NCBI GenBank assembly: GCA_040255585.1
Contig: JBDZVI010000033.1
Span: forward strand, 1-28,604
Direction of reading: 5' to 3'
Source: JAAYYF01 sp040255585
Lineage (GTDB): Bacteria > Deinococcota > Deinococci > Deinococcales > Trueperaceae
Length of the DNA stretch: 28,604 nucleotides
Below the pieces are notes generated by a model. That model had not been told where the DNA came from and did not search any database. It saw only the letters and a list, made by a program, of their open reading frames with translations. Of the stretch, positions 14,997 to 22,627 are shown piece after piece. A program made the position numbers and the translations under genes. Each line of letters starts with the position of its first letter. Position 1 is the stretch's first letter.

Positions 14997-16391
14997 ATGG
15001 ACTTCGATCTCATAGTCATAGGCTCCGGACCTGGCGGTTACCACGCCGCCATCAGGGCCGCCCAACTCGGGCTGAAGGTGGCTTGCGCCGAGAAGGGTGC
15101 GGTCGGCGGCGTATGCCTCAACGTCGGCTGTATCCCGACGAAGGCCCTCCTGCACGTGGCCGACGAGCTGCGTGGCGCCAGGGAGGCCAGTGCGTTCGGT
15201 ATCGACTTCGGCACCCCGAAGGTCGACCTCGCCGCCGTCGACAAGTGGAAACTGGACGTCGTCAAGAAGCAGTCGAGCGGCGTCGGTATGCTCTTCAAGG
15301 GCAACAAGATCACCCTCCTGGAAGGCGAGGCGCGCTTCACCGGCCCCAACGCCGTCGAGGTGGCAGGCAAGACGTACCGGGCGCAAAAGTTCATCGTCGC
15401 CACCGGCTCCCGCCCCGCCGCGATCCCCGGCTTCGAGCTCGACGGCGACCGCGTCGTCGACTCGACCGGCGCCCTCACCATCGGTAAGAGCGTCCCCGCC
15501 CGCCTGGTCGTCATCGGTGCCGGGGCCATAGGCCTCGAGTTCGCCGACGTCTACTCGGCGCTGGGCAGCGAAGTGACGATCGTCGAGATGCTGGACCACA
15601 TCGCTGGCGCCGCCGACGTCGACGCGAGCAAGGAACTACGCAAGGCGCTCGAGAAGTCCGGCATGCGCATCCTGACCTCCACGAAGGTGCTGGGCCAGAA
15701 GGTCACGAAGAAGGGCACCGAGGTGAGCGTGCAAGGCCCCGACGGCAAGCAGGAGGTCATCGTCGCCGACCGGGTGCTGGTGGCCGTCGGTCGCCGGCCG
15801 AACGGCGCCGGGCTTGGCCTCGAGAACGCGGGCGTGAAGGTCGACGAACGGGGTTACGTCCCAGTTATCAACGATCACATGCAGACGAACGTGCCTCACG
15901 TCTACGCCATCGGCGACGTGGCGCGCGCGCCGCTGCTCGCCCACAAGGCCATGAAGGAGGGAGTCGTGGCAGCCGAGCACGCCTCCGGCTTGACCAGCGC
16001 CTACGACACGGTCGTGCCGAGCGTCATCTACACGACTCCGGAGCTGGCGAGCGTCGGCATGACGGAGAAGGAGGCGACGGACGCCGGCTTCGAGGTGCGC
16101 GTGGGGCGCTTCCCCCTCGCCGCCTCCGGGCGGGCCGCCTCCATCGGCGTGTCGGCGGGCCTGATCAAGCTCGTCGGCGACGCCAAGACGGACCTTCTCC
16201 TCGGCTTCCACATGGTGGGACCGAACGCCGGCGACATCGTGTCGGAAGCGGCGCTCGCCATCGAGATGGGTGCCACGCTCGAGGACATCGCCCTCACCCA
16301 GCACCCGCACCCGACGATCTCGGAAGGGGTCATGGAGGCGGCCGAGCACGCGCACGGCAAGGCCATCCACATAGCCAACCGCAGGCGCTGA
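14997..16391 (+). CDS. lpdA: Dihydrolipoyl dehydrogenase (E3)
   Basis: E3 reoxidises dihydrolipoamide in pyruvate and 2-oxoacid dehydrogenase complexes and the glycine cleavage system, passing electrons via FAD to NAD+. The 464-residue protein has the FAD motif IGSGPGGYHAA near the N-terminus, the redox disulfide C40-LNVG-C45, an NAD-binding VVIGAGAIGLEF segment, the second FAD motif HVYAIGDV, and the catalytic dyad H438-E443 in HPHPTISEG. The ATG at 14997 has a GGAGGA Shine-Dalgarno; a longer frame from 14895 lacks one and adds 34 unlike residues. No E1 or E2 genes are adjacent, so which complex it serves is not shown. It is ended by a strong hairpin at 16430-16461. Confidence 0.95.
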   Translation: MDFDLIVIGSGPGGYHAAIRAAQLGLKVACAEKGAVGGVCLNVGCIPTKALLHVADELRGAREASAFGIDFGTPKVDLAAVDKWKLDVVKKQSSGVGMLFKGNKITLLEGEARFTGPNAVEVAGKTYRAQKFIVATGSRPAAIPGFELDGDRVVDSTGALTIGKSVPARLVVIGAGAIGLEFADVYSALGSEVTIVEMLDHIAGAADVDASKELRKALEKSGMRILTSTKVLGQKVTKKGTEVSVQGPDGKQEVIVADRVLVAVGRRPNGAGLGLENAGVKVDERGYVPVINDHMQTNVPHVYAIGDVARAPLLAHKAMKEGVVAAEHASGLTSAYDTVVPSVIYTTPELASVGMTEKEATDAGFEVRVGRFPLAASGRAASIGVSAGLIKLVGDAKTDLLLGFHMVGPNAGDIVSEAALAIEMGATLEDIALTQHPHPTISEGVMEAAEHAHGKAIHIANRRR

Positions 16392-16429
16392 TCGGGCGCC
16401 GCGCCCCGACGCGACGATGCCCAGACAGC

Positions 16430-16461
16430 GCGTTGTGCCGGTCTGGCGACCGGCACAACGC
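16430..16461. terminator. Strong bidirectional terminator between lpdA and argJ
   Basis: A perfect 14-bp inverted repeat (arm GCGTTGTGCCGGTC) with a TGGC tetraloop lies between two convergent genes. It is followed by TTCTC on the plus strand and TGTCTGG on the minus strand. It is much longer than chance would give. Confidence 0.85.
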
Positions 16462-16493
16462 TTCTCAGGGTTCGGGCTACCGCGGACCGGGAG

Positions 16494-17642
16494 TCAGGTC
16501 GTGTAGTCCGCGTTGATGCGGACGTAGCCCTCCGTCAGGTCGCAGCCCCAAGCCGTGCCTTCGGCAGAACCGACTCCGAGATCCACTTCCAATAGCACGT
16601 CGGGCTCCCGAAGCGCGTGCGACACTGCGCGCGCGTCGTAGGCTAGTGGCGCCCCCCGATAGAGCGCCGTTCCCTGGGCGAACACCGCCGCGCGCGCCAT
16701 GTCGAGCGCTACGTCCGCCCGCCCGGCCGCGGCCAGGATGCGCCCCCAGTTCGGGTCGGCGCCGTGCACGGCCGTCTTGACCAGGCTGCTCCCCGCCACC
16801 GTGCGGGCCGCACGTCGCGCCTCCACGTCGGTCAGCGCGCCCCGCACGCGTACCGTGATGAGCTTGGTGGCGCCCTCGCCGTCGCGCGCGATGTGCTTGG
16901 CCAGTTCGGTGGCCACTTCCGTCAACGCGAGCTCAAGCTCGTACGCGTCGGCAGGGACCAGGTTCGACGCGAGTACTACCGCCATGTCGTTGGTCGAAGT
17001 GTCGCCGTCGACCGTCAACTGGTTGAAGGTCCGGTCCACGACCCTTTGCCACGCGGCGCGCAGCGTCGCCTGGTCTATCAGGGCATCCGTCATCAGGAAC
17101 CCGAACATGGTGGCCATGTTCGGGTGGATCATCCCGGAGCCCTTCGCGACGCCGAGCACGCGCGCCCCGCCCCTCACCTCGGCGGCCGCCACCTTCTCGG
17201 TGAGGTCCGTCGTCAGGATGGCGCGCGCGAAGCCTTCGACGCTCTCGGAGCGCTCCGCGGCCAGTTGCGGCATGGCCGCGACGAGCGGATCTAGGGGTAG
17301 CTTGTGGCCGATGACACCCGTGCTGGCGCTGACGACCTCGTCGGGGCCGGCCAGGCCAAGGGCGACGGCCGCTGCCGCGGCGAACGCCAGATCGTCGCGC
17401 ACGCCCTGCTCGCCGGTGGCGCAGTTCGCGTTGCCGCTGTTCACGATCACGGCGCGCACCGGTTTGCCGGTTGCCGCCAACGCGCGGTCGCGCGCGACGC
17501 ACGCGGCCGCGGCCGCGTTCTGGGTGGCGCTGTACGCCCACGCGAGCGGACCGCGCGAGTAGATGACGCCGAGGTCCGGTCGGCCGGAACGCTTGATGCC
17601 GGCGGTGATGCCCGCCAGCTGGAACCCGCGTGGAACGTTCAC
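16494..17642 (-). CDS. argJ: Bifunctional ornithine acetyltransferase / N-acetylglutamate synthase
   Basis: ArgJ moves the acetyl group from N-acetylornithine to glutamate, giving ornithine and recycling the acetyl group in the cyclic arginine pathway. The 382-residue precursor contains the autocleavage site in KGSGMIHPNMATMFGF, with the nucleophilic threonine at 178; cleavage there makes the alpha and beta chains. Other conserved parts are VIVNSGNANCATGE and NSGN-like loops, and PNWGRILAAAGR near the C-terminus. The start is a GTG with a GGAGGA Shine-Dalgarno 5 bases away. It is the last gene of argF-argC-argJ, 91 bases after argC. Whether it also performs the first step (acetyl-CoA dependent) cannot be told from sequence. 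Confidence 0.95.
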   Translation of the reverse strand: MNVPRGFQLAGITAGIKRSGRPDLGVIYSRGPLAWAYSATQNAAAAACVARDRALAATGKPVRAVIVNSGNANCATGEQGVRDDLAFAAAAAVALGLAGPDEVVSASTGVIGHKLPLDPLVAAMPQLAAERSESVEGFARAILTTDLTEKVAAAEVRGGARVLGVAKGSGMIHPNMATMFGFLMTDALIDQATLRAAWQRVVDRTFNQLTVDGDTSTNDMAVVLASNLVPADAYELELALTEVATELAKHIARDGEGATKLITVRVRGALTDVEARRAARTVAGSSLVKTAVHGADPNWGRILAAAGRADVALDMARAAVFAQGTALYRGAPLAYDARAVSHALREPDVLLEVDLGVGSAEGTAWGCDLTEGYVRINADYTT

Positions 17643-17733
17643 TGCTTTCCTCCTAGCGCCGCCCGAGCGATCGATGGCCTACCGGGCTCGGCGAACGGCA
17701 GCGTGCCGGATGCAGCCGATGGCTCGCGACGTC

Positions 17734-18834
17734 TCATGGCCACACGCCCGCGAGGCTCAGCGCGGTCGTCTCCTCGAAACCGAACGCGACGTTGAAACCC
17801 TGGACGGCCTGGCCGGACGCCCCCTTGCCGAGGTTGTCGATGGCGCAGAACACGAGCACCTGCCCGGTCCGGTCATCGAAATGGGCGCTCAGATTGGCGC
17901 GGTCGGAGCCGGCCACCGCCTTCGTCTGCGGCAGTTCCGCACCGACGTCGATGAGCGGGTCAGCCGCGTAGTAATCGCTCAGGACGCCCAGCACGGTCTT
18001 GGTCGAGGGCGACCTGCCCGCCCAGTCGAGCGGACGCGTGGCCACGGTTGCCACGATGCCCCGGTTCATCGGGACGATGTGTGGAGTGAACGCCACCCGG
18101 ATGGGCTCGAACGACGCGTGGGTGCGCAGGCGCTTCGCGTCGCCGCGCTCGAGTGCGGCCCTGACGCGCCCGCCGACGGCCTCTATCTCGGCCGTGTGTC
18201 GGTGCGTACCGGCCGGCTTGTACGGGCGGGCGTTCTCGGCCATCTCGCTGAAGTGCAGCGGGCCGGAGGGCGAGCGCCCGGCACCAGACACCCCGGTGAT
18301 CACGTTCGCCACGGCGACATCGCCGAGCAGCCCGGCGGCGGCGAGGGGAGCGATGGCGAGCGAGGCCGCCGTCGCGTTGCAACCCGGGCTCGCGACGATC
18401 AGCGCGCCGGGCAGCTCGTCGCGGTGCAACTCCACTAGCCCGTACCGCGCCTCCGGCAGGAGTTCCGGATGGGGGTGCGGGCCGCCGTACCACTCCTCGT
18501 ACTCCTTCGCGCTCAGCCGGAAGTCGGCCGACAAATCGACGACGCGCTTCCCGGCGGCGAGCGCCTGGGCGACGAGGGGTGCCGTCGCGCCGTGCGGCGT
18601 GGCGCAGAAGACGACGTCGGACGCGGCGATCACGTCGTCGGAGTCCTGGAAGCGCAGGTCGTTGCCCAGGCCCGTCAGGTGCGGCCAGCTCGCCGCCAGG
18701 GGCTTGCCGAGATAAGCCCGGGAGCCGATGGCGACAAGCGCCACGCCCGGATGGCGCTCGAGGCGCTCGATGAGGCCGGCGCCTCCATAACCGCTGGCGC
18801 CCAGCACGCCCGCCCTGATCAGTCCGTCAGCCAT
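17734..18834 (-). CDS. argC: N-acetyl-gamma-glutamyl-phosphate reductase (ArgC/LysY family)
   Basis: The enzyme reduces the acylphosphate to a semialdehyde with NADPH, third step of arginine synthesis. The 366-residue protein has the nucleotide-binding GVLGASGYGGAGL, VDLSADFRL, the catalytic C152 in SPGCNATAAS and the active-site histidine in KPAGTHRHTAE. The SPGCNATA form resembles what I remember of the Thermus LysY/ArgC group rather than the enteric NPGCYPTA form. A second role on the LysW-bound aminoadipate pathway is therefore possible, but placement between argF and argJ favours arginine. ATG 18834 has an AGGAGG Shine-Dalgarno and lies 15 bases after argF. Confidence 0.92.
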   Translation of the reverse strand: MADGLIRAGVLGASGYGGAGLIERLERHPGVALVAIGSRAYLGKPLAASWPHLTGLGNDLRFQDSDDVIAASDVVFCATPHGATAPLVAQALAAGKRVVDLSADFRLSAKEYEEWYGGPHPHPELLPEARYGLVELHRDELPGALIVASPGCNATAASLAIAPLAAAGLLGDVAVANVITGVSGAGRSPSGPLHFSEMAENARPYKPAGTHRHTAEIEAVGGRVRAALERGDAKRLRTHASFEPIRVAFTPHIVPMNRGIVATVATRPLDWAGRSPSTKTVLGVLSDYYAADPLIDVGAELPQTKAVAGSDRANLSAHFDDRTGQVLVFCAIDNLGKGASGQAVQGFNVAFGFEETTALSLAGVWP

Positions 18835-18849
18835 GCCTGCCTCCTTACC

Positions 18850-19791
18850 TCAGCGCTCCGCCAAGCACTGGAAGATCACGGCCTTGTGGGCGTGCAGGCG
18901 GTTCTCCGCCTGGTCGAAGACGATGCTGCGCTCGTGGTAGACGCACTCTTCCGTGCACTCTTCGCCGTAATGCGCCGGCAGGTCGTGCATGAAGACGCCG
19001 CGGGGGGCGAGGTCGGTGAACCACTCCGGCGTGATGGTGTAGCCGGCGAAGTCGCGCTTGCGGCGCGCCGTGTCCTCCTCCATGCCCATGGAGACCCAGA
19101 CGTCCGTGTAGAGCGCGTCCGCGCCCTTGACGGCCTCGCGCGGATCGTGGGAGATGCTGATGGAGCCTCCGCGCGCCCTGGCTGTCGCGAGCACCCCGCC
19201 GTCGGGCTCGTAGCCGGGCGGGCAGGCGATGGTCAGGTGCACGCCGGCGAGCGCGGCGGCGTTCACGTGCGAGTTGGCGACGTTGTTGCCGTCGCCGACG
19301 TACGTGAGCTTCACGCCGTCCAGCTTGCCGAACGTCTCGGTCAGCGCGATGTAGTCGGCCACGAGCTGACACGGGTGCAGGTAGTCGGAGAGGCCGTTGA
19401 TGACCGGCACGGCGGCGTGCTCGGCGAGTTCGAGGAGCCGCTCGTGCCCATGGGTGCGAAGCATGATGCCGTCGACCCAACGGCTGAGGTTGTTCGCGAC
19501 GTCCCGCATGGTCTCGCGCACCCCCATGCCGATGTAGTCCTGGCTCAGCAGGACGGAGTGGCCACCGAGTTGCGCCATCGCGACGTCGAAGGTGGTCCGC
19601 GTCCTGAGCGACTGCTTCTCGAAGATCATGGCCAACGTCTTGTGCTGCATCGGCGCCGGTCGCACGCCGCGCTTCCAGTCGGTCTTGAGCCGGATGGCGC
19701 TGGCGAGCAGGCCGGCGAACTCCTCCTTGGTCAGGTCGGCGAGCGACAAGAAGTCCTTGCCTGCCAAGCTCGGAAGACGGGTTGGCTCCAT
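18850..19791 (-). CDS. argF: Ornithine carbamoyltransferase (with HDLP instead of HCLP)
   Basis: OTCase makes citrulline from ornithine and carbamoyl phosphate. The 313-residue protein carries the carbamoyl-phosphate motif FEKQSLRTRTTF (S61 to R65), HPCQ at 139-142, the ornithine-loop VWVSMG (SMG at 234-236) and a late FMHDLPAHYGEE. In that last motif the usual catalytic cysteine of HCLP is aspartate (D270, codon GAC), which sits at the ornithine side-chain pocket in known structures. Otherwise length and motifs match the family. ATG 19791 has a GGAG Shine-Dalgarno; a TTG further up (19815) lacks one. First gene of argF-argC-argJ. An unusual 17-18-bp repeat leader precedes it. A related carbamoyltransferase with another amine substrate remains possible. 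Confidence 0.9.
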   Translation of the reverse strand: MEPTRLPSLAGKDFLSLADLTKEEFAGLLASAIRLKTDWKRGVRPAPMQHKTLAMIFEKQSLRTRTTFDVAMAQLGGHSVLLSQDYIGMGVRETMRDVANNLSRWVDGIMLRTHGHERLLELAEHAAVPVINGLSDYLHPCQLVADYIALTETFGKLDGVKLTYVGDGNNVANSHVNAAALAGVHLTIACPPGYEPDGGVLATARARGGSISISHDPREAVKGADALYTDVWVSMGMEEDTARRKRDFAGYTITPEWFTDLAPRGVFMHDLPAHYGEECTEECVYHERSIVFDQAENRLHAHKAVIFQCLAER

Positions 19792-19811
19792 TCCACTCCA
19801 ATCGCGCCGCC

Positions 19812-19925
19812 TCAAGCGAGTAGAGGCGCATTCACGCAGCGGGGCGCCCTCATCAACGAGGCGCGTTCACGCGTGAGGCGCGCTGAACGCGTGGGGCGCG
19901 TCCAACGCGGAACACCATATAGCAT
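19812..19925 (-). CDS. Putative arginine-rich upstream ORF of argF (37 aa)
   Basis: A reading frame from ATG 19925-19923 to TGA 19814-19812 encodes 37 residues, eight of them arginine, and stops 20 bases before the argF start. The arginine codons (CGT, CGC, AGG) fall at regular intervals because of the tandem DNA repeat. It could be a leader peptide sensing arginyl-tRNA. Against this, a GC-rich non-coding stretch also yields arginines by chance, and no good promoter or Shine-Dalgarno precedes the ATG. Confidence 0.3.
   Translation of the reverse strand: MLYGVPRWTRPTRSARLTRERASLMRAPRCVNAPLLA
19823..19909. repeat. Five imperfect 17-18-bp tandem repeats upstream of argF
   Basis: Units begin at 19823, 19841, 19858, 19875 and 19893, spaced 18, 17, 17 and 18 bp. 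Each opens with GAGGCGC or GGGGCGC, and most end near AACGC or CACGC. Copies three and four also form an inverted repeat (CGCGTTCA...TGAACGCG). The array fills most of the argF upstream region. It may be an operator array or a structured RNA leader. Confidence 0.7.
19914..19919 (-). promoter_or_regulatory. Candidate -10 element for argF operon
   Basis: TATGGT (within CTATATGGT) on the minus strand is the only AT-rich stretch upstream of argF. Transcription from here would start near 19907, putting the tandem repeats in the 5' untranslated region but excluding the ATG of the arginine-rich ORF. No -35 is seen. Confidence 0.3.
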
Positions 19926-20083
19926 CGGATGTCGCCTGGTAGGACTGCCGGGATGCGCACGCTCCCTTGCCGGCCGGGCCCGACCCGTTACTGCGTGTTC
20001 AACCGTGAGCGCGGGACCGGCGCGCGGGAACGGCACGGGAACGGCGCGCGGTCGCGCGCGACTTGGCACGGCCGCGCGGTCGG

Positions 20084-21235
20084 TCAGCCGACGCCGAGCA
20101 GGCCGAGGTACCAGCGGATAGTCGCGTCGCCGAAGAGGAGCGCGGTGAGGCCGCCCGCGAGCAGGTAGGGCCCGAACGGGATCACGCGCTTGCCGCCGGC
20201 CAGCCTGCCGACCACGCCGAACAGTGCGCCCAACACGACGGCGAACAGCACGCATACGAGGAGCTTCTCCCACCCGAGCAGCGCGCCGAGGGCGGCCGCG
20301 AGCTTGACATCGCCGAAGCCCATGGCGACCGGCTCCTGGTCCTCCTCCGCCTGCGAGGTCGGGTCCGGCTTCACGAGGTCGTGGATCCACCAGTAGACCG
20401 CGCCGAGGAGGGCCCAGGCGCCGGCGGCGAGGACGCTGCCGCTCACGGCCGTGACCGTCGGTACGGTGAACGTGGTCGTCGAGAGCACGAGCGCGACGGC
20501 CCAGAGCCCATAGGCGAGCCCTTCGGGCAGGCGCAACGCGCGCCGCGTCGCGAGGTTGAGGAGCACGCTCGCGGCCCCAGCCGCGATGCCCCACCATGGT
20601 CCGGCCAGCGCCCCGGCGACGGCCGCGACGTTGACCTGGTCGAGGCTGATGGGGAAGAGGCGCTCCTTCGTATCGGCGAAACGCCTCAACACGAGGGCGC
20701 CGATGCGGTTGATGAGGGCGAGCACGCCTGCCCCCGCCAGCGCGCCGACAAGGGCGGCGCTCGGTGACGGCAGGTCCGTCGCCTCGGTGGTCAGGAACGC
20801 GCCGAGGATGCCGAGGGCTACCGCCGGCAGTGTCAGGACGTCAGGCAGGATGTAGTGATCGACGTCTATCAGCGCCGCCATCAGGAGCATGGCCAACACG
20901 GCCCATAGCGGCAGGAACGCCAACCCGGCCGAGACGGGCGGCCACCTGAGGGCGACCACGAGGAAGACGGCCGCCATCAGTGCCTCGACGAGAGGGTAGC
21001 GCGGGGAGATGCGCGCGTGGCAGTGGCGGCAGCGACCTCTGAGGGCAAGCCACGAGAGCACAGGGACGAGTTCCAAGGGGCCGAGCCGGTGGTTGCAGTT
21101 GGGGCAGTGACTCGGCGGGAAGGCTACGGACTCGCCGCGTGGCAGGCGCCACACGACCACGTTGCCGAACGAGCCGATGAGGCTCCCTATGACGGCGGCG
21201 AAGACCGCGAAGAGGGTTCCGCTGGCGTCGGTCAA
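20084..21235 (-). CDS. Prepilin peptidase (A24 aspartic protease), enlarged form
   Basis: This membrane enzyme cleaves and N-methylates type IV pilin precursors, supporting pili or DNA uptake. With a TTG start at 21235 it has 383 residues. The N-terminal part holds GSFGNVVVWRLPRG, the two zinc-type pairs C44/C47 and C69/C72, and SPRYPLVEAL. Catalytic aspartates are D124 in ALIDVDHYILPD and D309 in MGFGDVKL. These are about 185 residues apart, against about 65 in the usual enzymes, so extra membrane segments are inserted. The TTG start (GAGG upstream) puts the first helix at the N-terminus as expected; a GTG at 21334 would add 33 hydrophilic residues. Divergent from the Skp-like gene; no pilus genes are nearby. 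Confidence 0.88.
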   Translation of the reverse strand: MTDASGTLFAVFAAVIGSLIGSFGNVVVWRLPRGESVAFPPSHCPNCNHRLGPLELVPVLSWLALRGRCRHCHARISPRYPLVEALMAAVFLVVALRWPPVSAGLAFLPLWAVLAMLLMAALIDVDHYILPDVLTLPAVALGILGAFLTTEATDLPSPSAALVGALAGAGVLALINRIGALVLRRFADTKERLFPISLDQVNVAAVAGALAGPWWGIAAGAASVLLNLATRRALRLPEGLAYGLWAVALVLSTTTFTVPTVTAVSGSVLAAGAWALLGAVYWWIHDLVKPDPTSQAEEDQEPVAMGFGDVKLAAALGALLGWEKLLVCVLFAVVLGALFGVVGRLAGGKRVIPFGPYLLAGGLTALLFGDATIRWYLGLLGVG

Positions 21236-21323
21236 GACCGCCTCGCTACCTGCGTTGGTGGGAGTGTGAAGGTGGCGTTCAGCACGGGAGCTTGCCTCGC
21301 GGGCGTTCTCATCATCGCGGTGG

Positions 21324-21329
21324 TAAGCT
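21324..21329 (+). promoter_or_regulatory. Candidate -10 element (TAAGCT) for the Skp-like gene
   Basis: TAAGCT ends 10 bases before the ATG at 21340, which would give a leader of only about 3 bases. No Shine-Dalgarno or -35 is visible. Confidence 0.45.
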
Positions 21330-21339
21330 GCCACCCGCT

Positions 21340-21852
21340 ATGAGAAGACTCACCCTGATCGGGCTCGCCGTGGCCGCCATGGCTGCACTACTCGTTGCGA
21401 ACACGTTCGCCTCAACCCTCAGCGCTCAGGCGCGCCAGACGAAGGTCGTGTTCATCGACTCGCAAGCCGTGATCCGCGCTCACCCGTCGGGTGCCCAGGT
21501 AGACGAGATCCGTAACCGTGCCGAGGCCGAGGTCAAGGAGCTCACGGACAGCATCAGCGCTCTCGAAGCCAAGGTCGCTGCCGGCCAGACCCTGAGCCCC
21601 GACGAGAGCGAGCGCTACGCCACCCTGCGCTCGACGCTCTCCGCCGTGCAGACGCGCTACTTGAACGAGATCAACGAGGCCGCCGCCCCGGCCGTCGCGG
21701 CCGCCAACGCCGCCATCGCCGAACTGGCCAAGGAGAACGGCTACACGATCGTGATCGACATGGTCGAAGCTGCCAACCAGCGCCTCGTCGTCTACTCCGA
21801 CGACGACCTCAACATCACCCAGCTCGCCATCGACAGGGTCAAGGCCAACTGA
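21340..21852 (+). CDS. OmpH/Skp family periplasmic chaperone-like protein
   Basis: The 170-residue protein begins with a signal peptide (RR, hydrophobic residues 5-21, cleavage near TLSAQA). The mature part has the OmpH/Skp opening TKVVFIDSQAVIRAHPSG, then a long charged helical hairpin (about 55-125) and a closing beta strand (NGYTIVIDMVEAAN). In Gram-negative bacteria Skp holds outer-membrane proteins during transport; in an organism with an outer envelope related proteins also tie the S-layer to the wall. Which applies here is inference. The ATG at 21340 starts the signal peptide; an in-frame start at 21292 adds 16 unlike residues. It converges on trmD with 22 bases between stops. Confidence 0.82.
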   Translation: MRRLTLIGLAVAAMAALLVANTFASTLSAQARQTKVVFIDSQAVIRAHPSGAQVDEIRNRAEAEVKELTDSISALEAKVAAGQTLSPDESERYATLRSTLSAVQTRYLNEINEAAAPAVAAANAAIAELAKENGYTIVIDMVEAANQRLVVYSDDDLNITQLAIDRVKAN

Positions 21853-21874
21853 CCGTGTGCGAGTGAGCCGAGGC

Positions 21875-22618
21875 TTACTTCTCCCGTTCCGCCTCGGCCT
21901 TCCAACCGGCCACCAGCGCGCGCTCCTCCTCCGTGAGGGGCGCGCGCTCCAGTAGATCGGGGCGCCTCCGGAACGTGCGCAGCAGGGCCTCGCGCCTGCG
22001 CCACTCCGCCACGCGCCCATGGTGGCCGGAGAGGAGCACCTCGGGCACGTCGAGACCGCGGTAGCTCGGGGGCCGTGTGTACTCGGGGTAATCGAGCAGC
22101 CTGGAGCTGAACGAGTCCTGGCGATGGCTCTCGGCGGCGCCCAGGACGTCGGGAAGGAGCCTGGCCGTCGCCTCGATGAGCACCAACGCCGGTAACTCGC
22201 CACCCATGAGTACGTAGTCGCCGATGGAGACCTGACGGGTGACGAGCTCCTCTACCCTGGCATCGAACCCCTCGTAGCGGCCCGAGATCAGCGCGATGTG
22301 CTCCAGCTTCGCGAAGCGCTCCACCAGCTCCTGCGTCAGTGGCTCGCCGGCCGGCGTGAGCAGCACCGTCTCGTCGGGTGGTGGCGTGTCCGTCGCCAGT
22401 TCGTCCAGCGCCTTGGCCGCGACGTCGACGCGCATGACCATGCCGGCTCCGCCCCCGTACGGCGCGTCGTCGACGCGGTTCGTGCGGTTGCCGGCGAAGC
22501 GCCGCAGGTCGCGGAGCACGACTTCGAGCCGTCCGGTAGCTATCGCCTTGCCGAGCAGGGCTTCCTGCAAGTACGGCTCGATCAGGCTGTCGAACAGCGT
22601 ATAGACGGTGAAGCGCAT
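21875..22618 (-). CDS. trmD: tRNA (guanine-N1-)-methyltransferase
   Basis: TrmD methylates G37 of tRNAs reading CNN codons and prevents frameshifting. The 247-residue protein shows the SPOUT knot: VDDAPYGGGAGMVM, LLTPAGEPLTQ, LISGRYEGFDARV and IGDYVLMGGELPALVL. The residues expected for catalysis are kept: the arginine in EATARLLP and the aspartate in RQDSF. The sequence continues with DYPEYTRP and VPEVLLSGHH as usual. It follows rimM by 9 bases in the ffh-rpsP-khpA-rimM-trmD run. In many bacteria rplS comes next; here it does not. Confidence 0.97.
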   Translation of the reverse strand: MRFTVYTLFDSLIEPYLQEALLGKAIATGRLEVVLRDLRRFAGNRTNRVDDAPYGGGAGMVMRVDVAAKALDELATDTPPPDETVLLTPAGEPLTQELVERFAKLEHIALISGRYEGFDARVEELVTRQVSIGDYVLMGGELPALVLIEATARLLPDVLGAAESHRQDSFSSRLLDYPEYTRPPSYRGLDVPEVLLSGHHGRVAEWRRREALLRTFRRRPDLLERAPLTEEERALVAGWKAEAEREK

Positions 22619-22627
22619 GGCCGCCGC

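Noticed and set aside
19823..19909. CRISPR-like repeat array
   Set aside because: The units are directly adjacent, imperfect and only 17-18 bp, with no spacers and no cas genes nearby.
19926..20083. GC-rich repeats after the prepilin peptidase gene
   Set aside because: CGGGAACGGC occurs twice and CG-rich palindromes are present, but they form no convincing hairpin or known element. I see no gene in this stretch.
18469..20121. 550-codon plus-strand open frame opposite argC/argF
   Set aside because: It spans two real minus-strand genes and the repeat region, so it is a composition artefact.
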